Source: Pedobacter rhizosphaerae
Lineage (GTDB): Bacteria; Bacteroidota; Bacteroidia; Sphingobacteriales; Sphingobacteriaceae
Length of the DNA stretch: 64,000 bases
Assembly (NCBI RefSeq): GCF_900111155.1
Contig: NZ_FOGG01000010.1
Location: forward strand, 62,001-126,000
Direction of reading: 5' to 3'
Shown: positions 28,280 through 36,939 of the stretch, piece by piece
How positions within the stretch are numbered: position 1 is the stretch's first letter
How the letters are laid out: every line of letters begins with the position of its first letter
Notes under the pieces: generated by a model
What the model saw: the letters and a program-made list of their open reading frames with translations, nothing else
The model's database searches: none
What the model was told of the DNA's origin: nothing
Made by a program: the position numbers and the translations under genes

Positions 28280-31243
28280 TTAAAATGTTGCATTAAGGCC
28301 AAAAGTATATAGCTTAGTCATTGGGGCATTTTCAGATCCTCCACGCTCAGGATCGTATTCATCCAATAGTTTGGATTTGGTATAGGTGAAGGGATTTCTT
28401 GCCGTGGCATACAATCGAAGTGATTTGACAAAGCTATTTTTCAAGAAATCATTCGAAAATTTATATCCCAATGTAATATTCCTTAACCTGATGTAAGATC
28501 CATCAACATAGCCCAGACTACTTGAGTAAAGCGTACTGGCCAGTGATACATTTTTATTAGGCCTTGGATAATCATTGCTAGGATTTTCCGGCGTCCAATA
28601 GTTGATCACAGTGGTACTGTTTCCAACTCCTTGGGTATCATAGCGCCTTAAAAAATCTGGATATATGGTCTGACCTATGCGCGCAAATAGGTAGATATTA
28701 AGATCCCATGATTTATAGGTAAATGTGTTTTCTAATCCTCCAGTCCATTTAGGTCGATTAGTGCCAATAATCATTCGATCATTTGTGGCATCAATTTTTC
28801 CATCATTGTTTAAATCTGCAACACGGATGTCTCCGGGCTTTTGTCCGTATTTCGCAGCCTCTGTTTCCTCTCCAAATTGCCAAATCCCGATTTTTTGATA
28901 GTCATAGTAAGCCTGAACAGGCGAGCCAACAAACCAGGAATTGAGCACATCGGCCTGTGCACCACCAGCAAGCTCAACGATCTTTTCAACATTTCGGCTA
29001 AAAGTAAGATTCGTAGTCCAGTTGAATTTCTTATTGTCGATATTTTTAGAGGAAATAAACACTTCTATCCCCTTATTTCGGGTCTTGGCAATATTTTGCG
29101 TAACAGTAGTTACTCCATCAGATGGGGGTAAGCTCCGGTTAAGCAATAAATCATAAGTATTTGAATCATAATAATCGAAGGTTGCTGAGATTCTATTTTT
29201 AAATAATCCCATTTCTATTCCAAAGTCGCTTGTTTTGGTCTTTTCCCAAGTAAGGTCAATGTTACCTATTTTAGGTGAGAGGGCAAACGCAGGTACAGCT
29301 GTTTCATCATAACCGAAAGCGATCCTGGATAGGCTGCTCTGGGTTGAATATGAACTAATATTATCACTTCCGGCAATTCCATAACTGTATTTTAATTTGA
29401 GATCACTGATGATACTGTTTCCCTTAAGAAATACTTCATCGCTGACCCTCCAGGCGACAGCCGCCGATGGGAAAAAAGCCCATTTATTGGCATCTGCAAG
29501 TTTTGAAGAACCATCTGTTCTCCCTGTTGCTGTTAAGAGATATTTCCCCCTGTACGCATAATTTATCCTCCCGGCATAAGAAATGAGGTTATTCATATTG
29601 TATCCAGTAGTGACAGCTTGATTCTGAGTATTTCCCAATGCATAAAATAATTGTGATTTTAAAAGCTGATTCTCTCCTGATGCTGCTATATTGTCTGAGC
29701 GGTTGAAGAGCAAACTATTAATAGCAGTGAGGGTGAATGAATGATCCTTGATTTCTCTGTTGTAGGTAATGAAGTTTTCAATATTGATTAGATTTCCTGT
29801 TGACGCAGAGTATGTAGCTTTAGGAACCGAACCGTTACGCTCAATTGAATATCTATCTGCATAGGTCCCTGTGCGTTCCCCATTTAAGGTAGCGCCTAAA
29901 TTAGAACGGATTGTTAATCCTTTAAGGGGTTTGAGCTCCATATAAGCCGACAAAAGTGTCCTGTTAATGATTGATTTGCTTGTATAAACATTAGGCTGCT
30001 CATCAGCAAGCGGATTGACTGAGGTACCAGCTAAAGGATAAATAATCAAGCTTCCCTGTTCATCAAATGCATTACCCAGTGGCGAGATTTTGTTGGCTTG
30101 ATTCAGAGGATCTCTTCGGTTACTTACTTCATAATGGGTAAATTGCGCTTGCATACCCGTTGTGAAATATTTCCCCAGGTTTTGGTCAAGATTTAAACGC
30201 GCTGAATAGCGATTAGAGCGATCCTGTTTAAGCAAACCCTTTTCATCGAGATAATCAAGTGAAAAATAAACCTTTGTTTTCTCTGTACCAGCCCTAACAC
30301 CCAACTGATAATTTTGCTGATTACCATCGTGCAGTAATAAGTCCTGGTAGTTGGTGAACTGATTATTTTGAACGGCACTATATTCTGCAGAATTAAAAAT
30401 TTTAATATCATCTGCAGGACTCGCCCAATTTCCAGTAGTTCGATAAGCTTGTCTTCTGAGCTCCACAAATTGCTGTCCATCAAGAATGCTTGGATAGCGC
30501 GCCACGCTTGACACACCATAGTAGGAATTAAGGGAAATTACTGCTTGTCCTGAAATGCCTTTCTTGGTAGTGACCAATATAACTCCGTTAGCCCCCCTAC
30601 TTCCGTAAATTGCGGTAGAAGAGGCATCCTTAAGTACCTCCAGTGAGGCAATATCATTGGCATTAATGTCCTGGAGACTTGAGTACTGAACGCCGTCAAC
30701 TATTATCAGCGGACCGTTGCCAGCAGAAATAGATCTTGTACCCCTAATATTGATATTCACTCCCGATGATGCCGAACCATTGCTTCTGGTAATGTCTACT
30801 CCTGGAACTTTGCCCTGAATCGATTCTAGCGGATTTGCAGTTGGAACCTTTGCAATATCCTCTCCCTTTACGGAAACTACTGATCCAGTAAGATCACGTT
30901 TTTTCACCGTTCCATAGCCCACCACAACAACCTCATCAAGCAAGTTTTGATCTTCATCTAGTTTGATAGTGAGAAGCTGCTGATTTCCAATAGGCACTTC
31001 TTTTACCTGATATCCCAAATAATTAAAGACTAATATTGAAGTGGGATTGGATACCAAAATAGAAAATTTTCCTGAGGTATCGGTACTAGTGCCTTTAGAT
31101 GAACCCTTGATCAGTACACTTACTCCAACTAGTGTTGCACCAGTTTTGGAGTCGATAACCTGACCATTAATTGTCTTTTCCTGAGCTGAGGCAATATATG
31201 CAATTAGCATAAAAATTCCCAGAGATAGATAGATTTTGCTCAT
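28280..31243 (-). CDS. SusC/RagA family TonB-dependent outer-membrane receptor
   Basis: This 987-residue importer has a signal peptide ending near residue 20 ('LIAYIASAQ'). A carboxypeptidase-regulatory-like domain follows ('INGQVIDSKTGATLVGVSV'), then the SusC plug ('DEVVVVGYGTVKKRDLTGSVVS', 'PLIIVDGVQY', 'IYGSRGANGVILVTTKKG') and the barrel ending 'FGLNATF'. It lacks an STN domain. It is the shortest SusC in the window. ACTAACCAAAAA lies a few bases before the start on the minus strand (31246-31257). Further up, a TACTTTTG at 31447-31440 (minus) fits the Bacteroidota -7 consensus TANNTTTG. Confidence 0.96.
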   Translation of the reverse strand: MSKIYLSLGIFMLIAYIASAQEKTINGQVIDSKTGATLVGVSVLIKGSSKGTSTDTSGKFSILVSNPTSILVFNYLGYQVKEVPIGNQQLLTIKLDEDQNLLDEVVVVGYGTVKKRDLTGSVVSVKGEDIAKVPTANPLESIQGKVPGVDITRSNGSASSGVNINIRGTRSISAGNGPLIIVDGVQYSSLQDINANDIASLEVLKDASSTAIYGSRGANGVILVTTKKGISGQAVISLNSYYGVSSVARYPSILDGQQFVELRRQAYRTTGNWASPADDIKIFNSAEYSAVQNNQFTNYQDLLLHDGNQQNYQLGVRAGTEKTKVYFSLDYLDEKGLLKQDRSNRYSARLNLDQNLGKYFTTGMQAQFTHYEVSNRRDPLNQANKISPLGNAFDEQGSLIIYPLAGTSVNPLADEQPNVYTSKSIINRTLLSAYMELKPLKGLTIRSNLGATLNGERTGTYADRYSIERNGSVPKATYSASTGNLINIENFITYNREIKDHSFTLTAINSLLFNRSDNIAASGENQLLKSQLFYALGNTQNQAVTTGYNMNNLISYAGRINYAYRGKYLLTATGRTDGSSKLADANKWAFFPSAAVAWRVSDEVFLKGNSIISDLKLKYSYGIAGSDNISSYSTQSSLSRIAFGYDETAVPAFALSPKIGNIDLTWEKTKTSDFGIEMGLFKNRISATFDYYDSNTYDLLLNRSLPPSDGVTTVTQNIAKTRNKGIEVFISSKNIDNKKFNWTTNLTFSRNVEKIVELAGGAQADVLNSWFVGSPVQAYYDYQKIGIWQFGEETEAAKYGQKPGDIRVADLNNDGKIDATNDRMIIGTNRPKWTGGLENTFTYKSWDLNIYLFARIGQTIYPDFLRRYDTQGVGNSTTVINYWTPENPSNDYPRPNKNVSLASTLYSSSLGYVDGSYIRLRNITLGYKFSNDFLKNSFVKSLRLYATARNPFTYTKSKLLDEYDPERGGSENAPMTKLYTFGLNATF

Positions 31244-32545
31244 AGTTTTTGGTTAGTTAAAATTAAAGGGGAATGAAACTGATAGCCCATAATCCTCTTA
31301 CTCATTTTGACCATCGACTTTTATCAGACTAATTATCATCCTAATCCACTTCGCCTGATAGTTTAAGATGCTCAGTGAAATAATATTGGTAAGAAACCAA
31401 GGAAGATAAAAATACAATGACCAAGTGATATGATCTAGCCAAAAGTATTAGTAAGTGAACTTTAATAAGGGCAAATATTGTTCAGTTCTTTCCAATATTT
31501 GGTCATTTATTAAACAGTAGTTATAATCCAATACAAAATGATGGAATTTTACGCGATTAAAAAGAGAAAAAATTCCAGATGAAAAGGAAGGCTGAGCTAT
31601 AAATTGGTTTCATGATAATCAAAAATAGTCCATTTATCAAATCATCAATCACATTGAAATTATGTCAAAGAATTTATATTAAATTATATTATTTCTCATT
31701 TGATCATAACAATTTCACAAAAATGATCCTTACAATTTTAGTCTTACAGTACAGGTAAAGCCCCTCTGACCAGGTAGGTCATTGTGGATATGCTAGAAGA
31801 CTAAATGATAATGATAGGCGAAAGATAGAGAGCGGTGAGTTGAGCGAATGAAAGAAATGGCTTTATAGAACTAGAACAAAAACAGATTTTCCAAGCCCCG
31901 AGCCTTTCCTAATTGCCAATCATTTATGAGGTCCAAATTATGTTTCACTTGAATCATCTCTGTCCTACTGGGCTTAATTCCAGAGTGGGTCTTTAGAAAT
32001 TAAGTCGACTACGATAAAGCTCTCCAAAAGACTCAATACTTGGATAGGTAGGTTTAGTATCCGTTTACATCATCGCCTTTTATTGCAGCTTTGGAGTAAA
32101 ATGAATAAACTTATTTCCAGAGCAGCTTTCTCTTTTAACAACGGCTGAATAAGCACTGTGCGATAAAATACTTACAACGGCTGGACTTGCTTTGAGCAGG
32201 CCTGGACAATGTTATACCGTTCGTAGAGGATGATAAAATACTTGAAATTTGGGAGAAAAACACTATGAGTTTGTAGACAAATTAAAATTTCAACAGATAT
32301 GCTGGAATATCAGTCATAAAATAAATATATAATTTATTGGCTTTAGCCACCTGCACTAAATGCCTCATTTATCACAAACATGAAACTCAAGATATTCGGT
32401 TAGGCAATGGCTGCTAACTTCAATATAGCTTATCTATGTATCAAATAATTTCTCCTGAAATTGGCAAGCAATCATAGCTAATCCGCAACTAGTAATCATC
32501 AAGCAATAGATTTATCTTTTCAGATAGGAAATGCCACTTTGGCGA
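31244..32545. other. Long gene-poor region (1.3 kb) with possible decayed coding
   Basis: No intact ORF of note is found on either strand over 1.3 kb, which is unusual in this compact genome. The first 200 bases must contain the promoter of the susC at 28280-31243. A 43-codon open stretch on the minus strand (31999-31871) reads like protein ('KPSRTEMIQVKHNLDLINDW', 'GKARGLENLFLF') but has no start and is flanked by stops. A sequence of the form GATAAAATACTT occurs twice (near 32162 and 32231), and CAACGGCTG also twice (near 32140 and 32175). I could not assign an element type. Confidence 0.35.
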
Positions 32546-33184
32546 TTAACAGTCAAAGATTTTATTCAGCTCTATGATGTGCTTGCCCGAGGTAAAATTG
32601 TCCGGGGCATTCGCCATTTTTTCTGCAAGAATGATAGTGGGCAATGGCTTAAATTTCCTGATCAATCCTAAGCTATTGAGCGCTTTTAACAATCCTGCAG
32701 CTATCCGTTCTCCCCACCTATCTGTTCCCTTGCGAAGTAATAATCCAGGCCTGAAGATGATGTACTGATGAAATGTAAGGCTTTCTATCCGCTCTTCGAG
32801 CTTGCCTTTTACCTGTGAATAAAAAACCTTGCTGTTTACTGATGCACCATAAGCCGACAATAACACGGCACTACCTACCCCATTCACCTTGGCCAGTTCA
32901 GCAAATTTTGTAGGAATCTCATAGTCGATTTGCCATTGCTTCTCTTTAGATCCTGCGGCTTTCAGAGTTGTCCCCAGGCACAAGAAAACAACCTCTCCTT
33001 TTATTGCTGAGGATACCGCTTCAAGCTGATCGAAGTCTGTTATTATTTCAGTTAGTTTAGGATGAGCTATACCACTGGCTCTTCGCACAAAAGTTACGAT
33101 AGTAGTATACCTTGGGTCTTTCAAAAGCAAATTTACCAGATCTGTTCCGGTAGCTCCTGTTGCCCCAATTATTATAGCTTTCAT
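32546..33184 (-). CDS. NAD(P)-binding Rossmann protein, HTATIP2/atypical SDR-like
   Basis: From the ATG at 33184 this is a 212-residue protein. A start four codons upstream is possible but puts MDRN ahead of the first strand. The N-terminal 'MKAIIIGATGATGTDLVNLLLKD' is a Rossmann GxxGxxG NAD(P)-binding loop. The rest follows the atypical SDR layout seen in TIP30/HTATIP2-like proteins: 'VVFLCLGTTLKAAGSKEKQWQIDYEIP', 'VLLSAYGASVNSKVFYSQVKGKLEERIESL' (Tyr-x-x-x-Lys-like) and 'IIFRPGLLLRKGTDR'. These are cytoplasmic and of unknown substrate. It stands alone between non-coding stretches. Confidence 0.85.
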   Translation of the reverse strand: MKAIIIGATGATGTDLVNLLLKDPRYTTIVTFVRRASGIAHPKLTEIITDFDQLEAVSSAIKGEVVFLCLGTTLKAAGSKEKQWQIDYEIPTKFAELAKVNGVGSAVLLSAYGASVNSKVFYSQVKGKLEERIESLTFHQYIIFRPGLLLRKGTDRWGERIAAGLLKALNSLGLIRKFKPLPTIILAEKMANAPDNFTSGKHIIELNKIFDC

Positions 33185-33281
33185 ATTTCGATCCAATTTT
33201 CAGTTAAATATCGCAATTGGATCGCATAAATCTCCTAATTGATTTTTTAGTCAGGCCTTTAGTATAAACAGTTGTACCTCA

Positions 33282-33596
33282 TTAAGAATATCGTACTTCC
33301 CTTGCTGTTACCACATGCTTCCATAGAACATAGCCCAGTCTTCCGCAACGTTCTGCCACGAAATATTGAATATCAGTGGTTACATTGCTTACAATACGAT
33401 AACGGATTTTATAATTGGCATTATAGCTGATATAGACAACCAGATCTTCTGTAGCAAAGCGCCTGCCTGAAAGCGGGAATAAATGGATATCCCGAAGTTC
33501 ATTTGCTGCCCGCTGTAATCTATTGTTCATGATCTTAGCCAGAGCAGGCTCCTGAGTGAATTCTGTTTCTAAAATAGCGAGTACTGTTACCGTCAT
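33282..33596 (-). CDS. Small protein of unknown function
   Basis: This is a 104-residue ORF that I do not recognise. It starts 'MTVTVLAILETEFTQEPALAK', is rich in Arg ('RLQRAANELRD', 'SGRRFATEDL'), and has a beta-rich centre ('VVYISYNANYKIRYRIVSNV') that vaguely recalls ParE/RelE-type toxins, but no antitoxin gene is adjacent. There is no signal peptide. It lies between the Rossmann protein and an esterase pseudogene, in a region that looks decayed. Confidence 0.4.
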   Translation of the reverse strand: MTVTVLAILETEFTQEPALAKIMNNRLQRAANELRDIHLFPLSGRRFATEDLVVYISYNANYKIRYRIVSNVTTDIQYFVAERCGRLGYVLWKHVVTAREVRYS

Positions 33597-33694
33597 GCGG
33601 CAAAATTATCATCATTAAACGGATCTGCAAATCACTTTCTGATAAGTATCTGAATATGAGATTTTATATTTTTTTTCACAAAAATATGGTTATT

Positions 33695-34546
33695 TCATTT
33701 TGTATACAGGGTGATGAATGACATCATTTTTTCATCCATAACTGCAGTTTCAATAGGGCCAAAGTTCCCATGGCCGCCATTTTTAACGATATGGATAGTG
33801 GTTTCATTTCCATTCTGCTTAAGTTTATTGTAAAGGGTAATAGACTGTTCCACCGGCACAGTACGGTCTTGATCACCATGAATCAATAACACCGGAATAT
33901 TTTTCTCAGAAACATAGTTAATGGGCGATAGTGATTTCAGAAATGTAGTATCTTGCGGCCTGATGCCGGCCCAGGCAGCAAAGGTTCCTCCGGGTTTGCT
34001 TACTGCATCCCAATGCAATAAATCTGTAGGCCCATACTTACTGATAATACCTGCAATATTAATCTTTTTTTTCCCGCAATCGCCAGTAAAAACAGGCGCA
34101 GGGCTTTGCAAACCTACCATAAGGGCTAAATGTGCGCCGGCTGATCCTCCCATGATCACGATGCGACGCTGATCGATGTGAAACTTTTCCGACCGTTCTA
34201 CCAGATACTTTAAGGCACAATACACATCCTAAATTGCTGCCGGTGCAGGGGCTACGTCGGCAAGTCTGTATTCTATGTTGGCTACATTAAAGCCATTTTT
34301 TAGAAACACACTGAATTTATCATACTCGGCCTCCTTTTTTCCATGTATCCACCCGCCACCATGTATATACATAACCAGCGTTTTCTTTGCTTTCCCCTGC
34401 GGGATGTACAGATCTAGTCTGCCCTCCCAATCGCCTACTTTTTTATAAACTAGATCCTTTTCCACGGAGATGTTTTCCAGAATGGCCTGCGCAGGTAAGC
34501 TTATTCAACTGAAGCAGATTAGGGAAAAAATGTAAATGGTTTTCAT
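33695..34546 (-). pseudogene. Secreted alpha/beta-hydrolase (esterase) with two in-frame stops
   Basis: Read in one frame from the ATG at 34546, this encodes a signal peptide and a complete BD-FAE-type alpha/beta-hydrolase, but it is broken by two stops without any frameshift. The first is TGA at 34505-34507, inside the signal peptide (MKTIYIFSLICFS-stop-ISLPAQA). The second is TAG at 34229-34231 (YRLADVAPAPAAI-stop-DVYCALKYLVE). The hydrolase hallmarks survive: 'LVMYIHGGGWIHGKKEAEYD' (oxyanion loop), 'IVIMGGSAGAHLALMVG' (catalytic Ser), 'PVLLIHGDQDRTVPVEQS' (Asp) and 'VKNGGHGNFGP' (His). Each stop could arise by a single base change. The gene looks recently inactivated. Confidence 0.8.
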
Positions 34547-35463
34547 GATTAGTGGTGCTGAGATAGGGCTAAAGATAGCTATTACGAAGAAAAAAGAGAG
34601 ATCGATGTTCATTCTTGTACAGGCGAACAATCCTTCTATTTTACCAGACATGTCATGGTGGTTTTAGCAATGAGGAAGGTTAGAGTATAAAACAAGTTGC
34701 CCGCAGGTTTAACCTATCCGCGGCCAAGGAGAACATAAATTTCGGGCAGGCCCTGTTATTGGCCAGCTCCAATAAGACCAAAATTTGATCCTGATGCCAA
34801 AAGGTAAGCCCCTCACAAAAGGCTATCCCCTATTCAAAGCAGTATGCATCATTGAAGGCGATTATACTTTTGGGCAACGGCCACATCCGATAATGATAAA
34901 CTGGGCTTCCAAAAAATGAAGGGTGCATGAAAACCATCACACACCCCCTGTCATCACCTCATTGTTAAATGAAGATCTTTAATAACCTGTTGTGTCCAAC
35001 CGGCATTCTAATAAGCAGCTTGATCAATTCTCTTAAAGCCATCAACAGCCAAGATGTTTTCTGCTACAATAAAGTTTCTTTATGCTAATATTTTCGGACC
35101 GCTCATAGAAAATATTTATCATCTCCATGAGTCTTCTCCGCCTATCTTTTATGCTTCAATAGGCACCTTATTTTAATTAGAGTATATATGGTAAGGAATA
35201 GTCTAAGCTGGTCGATTCCTTATTCTGTTTGTCTTTTTAATCCAATACAATTATCGCAATTGAAATCTGTACTAGCATGCTATTTCATTCCTGGAAGCAC
35301 TAGTTGTTTGCCCTTGAAAAAATAACTACACAAATATAAAATTAAAATTGGAGTGTACTAATTAATATTAAAGTGTTTTCTCATTAATATTAATTATATT
35401 TATTAAACTATGGGTGTAACTCTTCTAATTTTCAATAAATTACCAATCATTACATTTGCCATA
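34547..35463. other. Gene-poor region with possible helix-turn-helix fossil
   Basis: There is no intact gene over about 900 bases. On the plus strand at 34629-34786 one frame, broken by a TAG, reads '...QTCHGGFSNEEG*SIKQVARRFNLSAAKENINFG', where 'SIKQVARRFNLSAAK' resembles a helix-turn-helix of the kind found in IS transposase first ORFs. It is too short and decayed to classify. The last 100 bases (35361 onward) are very AT-rich and hold the palindromes described with the XRE regulator. Confidence 0.3.
35361..35394. promoter_or_regulatory. Paired palindromes, probable operator of the XRE regulator
   Basis: The perfect 10-base palindrome TTAATATTAA occurs twice, at 35362-35371 and 35384-35393, with centres exactly 22 bases apart (two helix turns). 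The second copy extends to a 12-base palindrome. They lie 70-100 bases before the XRE regulator start, a usual place for autoregulation by such proteins. The local DNA is very AT-rich, so chance cannot be excluded. Confidence 0.4.
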
Positions 35464-35697
35464 ATGAGCAGCAAAAGGATACATTACAACCGGATCAAAA
35501 CCATTTTGGTTGATAAAAAAAAGTCGAATAAGGAATTAGCTGAACATTTGAAAACGACCCCCCAAACAGTATCAAACTTGTGTACGAATTTAAGACAACC
35601 CTCTATTCCCCAGTTGTTTTCTATAGCCAAATTTTTGGATGTAAGAATAATGGAGCTTTTGAGAGAAGATGCAGAGATCACCGCCGGGGCAGCATGA
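35464..35697 (+). CDS. XRE/Cro-type helix-turn-helix regulator
   Basis: From the ATG at 35464 this is a 77-residue protein. The frame could begin at 35410, but that would add a hydrophobic stretch (MGVTLLIFNKLPIITFAI) not typical of the family. The HTH_3 domain fills the protein: 'YNRIKTILVDKKKSNKELAEHLKTTPQTVSNLCTNLRQPSIPQLFSIAKFLDVRIMELL', with the recognition helix at 'TPQTVSNLC'. Single-domain regulators like this often control mobile elements, restriction systems or toxin genes. The next operon downstream is the VgrG cassette, which ends facing it, so a direct link is not shown. Confidence 0.85.
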   Translation: MSSKRIHYNRIKTILVDKKKSNKELAEHLKTTPQTVSNLCTNLRQPSIPQLFSIAKFLDVRIMELLREDAEITAGAA

Positions 35698-35809
35698 TTT
35701 TTTCCCGGAACATATATAAGGCTTTCCAGTCGACTATTTAAGCTAAGCCTATTTACAATATATTCAACCAGCCTAACGGATAAGCCTGTTCTTAGTCAAT
35801 TTTTCAGCG

Positions 35810-36319
35810 TCATATAATACGCCCATACTCAAAATGAACATTGTTTTTTTCCAGAAATGAGATGAATTGTGGTGTAAAAGCTGCCAATTCCTGAACATAG
35901 CCTTTTCCCATTCCCATATTGATACAGTTAAAGCGGTAGCCGTCTTTGAAAGCAAGATGAAAGGCTACATTTTGAAACTTTACTCCCGCAATCTGATCCA
36001 CACTATAGCGCTTTAAAAGCTCATCCTGCTCCGAACTCAGGGTAAGGTGATCGGCATACAGATTTAGCTTTCCATAACTTGTTGCCTTTACCAACAGGAA
36101 CCAACCCAGCCCGCCCCAGGGAATAAAAAGCACAATCAGCAGGACTACAATAGATATTTTAGCCGGATTGATACCAGTAAGATTTTCGATCCCCCCTTGA
36201 AAAACAAAGGCACAAACCACACTAATAAGAAAACCTGTCAATACGATAAAAGAAACACCAAGCGATTTCCCCATCGCAACAGGTAATCTGAACCTGATAG
36301 AAGTTTGTGGATGCTCCAT
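35810..36319 (-). CDS. Two-TM membrane protein, putative immunity protein
   Basis: This 169-residue protein is the last gene of the five-gene vgrG operon. It has two membrane segments (about 20-40 'GVSFIVLTGFLISVVCAFVF' and 55-77 'ISIVVLLIVLFIPWGGLGWF') followed by a soluble beta-rich domain ('GKLNLYADHLTLSSEQDELLKRYSVDQIAGVKF') that resembles small PH-like modules. I do not recognise a named family. It lies two bases after the preceding membrane-protein gene. Small membrane proteins directly downstream of a VgrG/PAAR effector are commonly its immunity proteins. That role is inferred from position only. Confidence 0.75.
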   Translation of the reverse strand: MEHPQTSIRFRLPVAMGKSLGVSFIVLTGFLISVVCAFVFQGGIENLTGINPAKISIVVLLIVLFIPWGGLGWFLLVKATSYGKLNLYADHLTLSSEQDELLKRYSVDQIAGVKFQNVAFHLAFKDGYRFNCINMGMGKGYVQELAAFTPQFISFLEKNNVHFEYGRII

Positions 36320-36321
36320 AA

Positions 36322-36939
36322 TTAATACAGCACAAGAATTAAATGAAAAATAAAAACAATAAAAAAGAGCCGAACATAAACTTTATTGTCCTGGAATTTG
36401 ACCAATGCAGCACTAAAAAACAAAATATTGATGATCATTACCGCAAAAAGTACCCATAATCCAATCTGTTCCTGCAATACATAGCGGAATAATTCTGCCT
36501 CATAAGACAGCTTATCCTCTCCCTCAGAGGCCAGTCGTAGCCCGATATAGGGAATAGCGCCCTGATGATCAACAGAGGAATCCTTTAAGGTATAAAAATT
36601 CGCCTTACGCTCAGCCTCGGATTTTAATCGTGGATTTAACCAGTATAAATCTTCAGATACTGTTCCCTCAGGTGGATCCTGATAGATTTGCTTGGTTTTA
36701 TTACTCACCAAAAAACTCACAATCCCCGAGAAAGTACCTTCTAAATAAGGCTGAAAAGATTTTAATCTGTGCCTGTAAATCACATCCGATCGGGCTCCCC
36801 TGCTTATTGTCTTAGACTCGATCAAAGTGCCACTTCTCAGCACTAAACTCTTTTCCAGGTGGTGCTTTTCCATCAAAATGATCACCAGTAGTACAACAGG
36901 AATAACCAGAGATATAAAGGCCGCTATTTTAAACTTCAT
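36322..36939 (-). CDS. Three-TM membrane protein, putative immunity protein
   Basis: This 205-residue protein of no recognised family overlaps the end of the PAAR-like gene by 11 bases, which implies translational coupling. It has an N-terminal membrane segment (about 4-22 'IAAFISLVIPVVLLVIILM'), a soluble region of about 130 residues with 'RHRLKSFQPYLEGTFSGIVS' and 'SVDHQGAIPYIGLRLASEGED', then two C-terminal membrane segments ('GLWVLFAVMIINILFFSAAL', 'VYVRLFFIVFIFHLILVLY'). The large extracytoplasmic loop would be well placed to block a toxin arriving in the periplasm or inner membrane. This is inference from position and topology. Confidence 0.75.
   Translation of the reverse strand: MKFKIAAFISLVIPVVLLVIILMEKHHLEKSLVLRSGTLIESKTISRGARSDVIYRHRLKSFQPYLEGTFSGIVSFLVSNKTKQIYQDPPEGTVSEDLYWLNPRLKSEAERKANFYTLKDSSVDHQGAIPYIGLRLASEGEDKLSYEAELFRYVLQEQIGLWVLFAVMIINILFFSAALVKFQDNKVYVRLFFIVFIFHLILVLY

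Noticed and set aside
33282..33596. Toxin of a toxin-antitoxin pair
   Set aside because: The similarity to ParE/RelE is slight and no antitoxin-like ORF is adjacent; kept only as an unknown protein.
11552..34546. Stop-codon reassignment or programmed readthrough as the reason for interrupted genes
   Set aside because: Three different stop codons are involved, and all other genes end normally at all three, so independent mutations are simpler.
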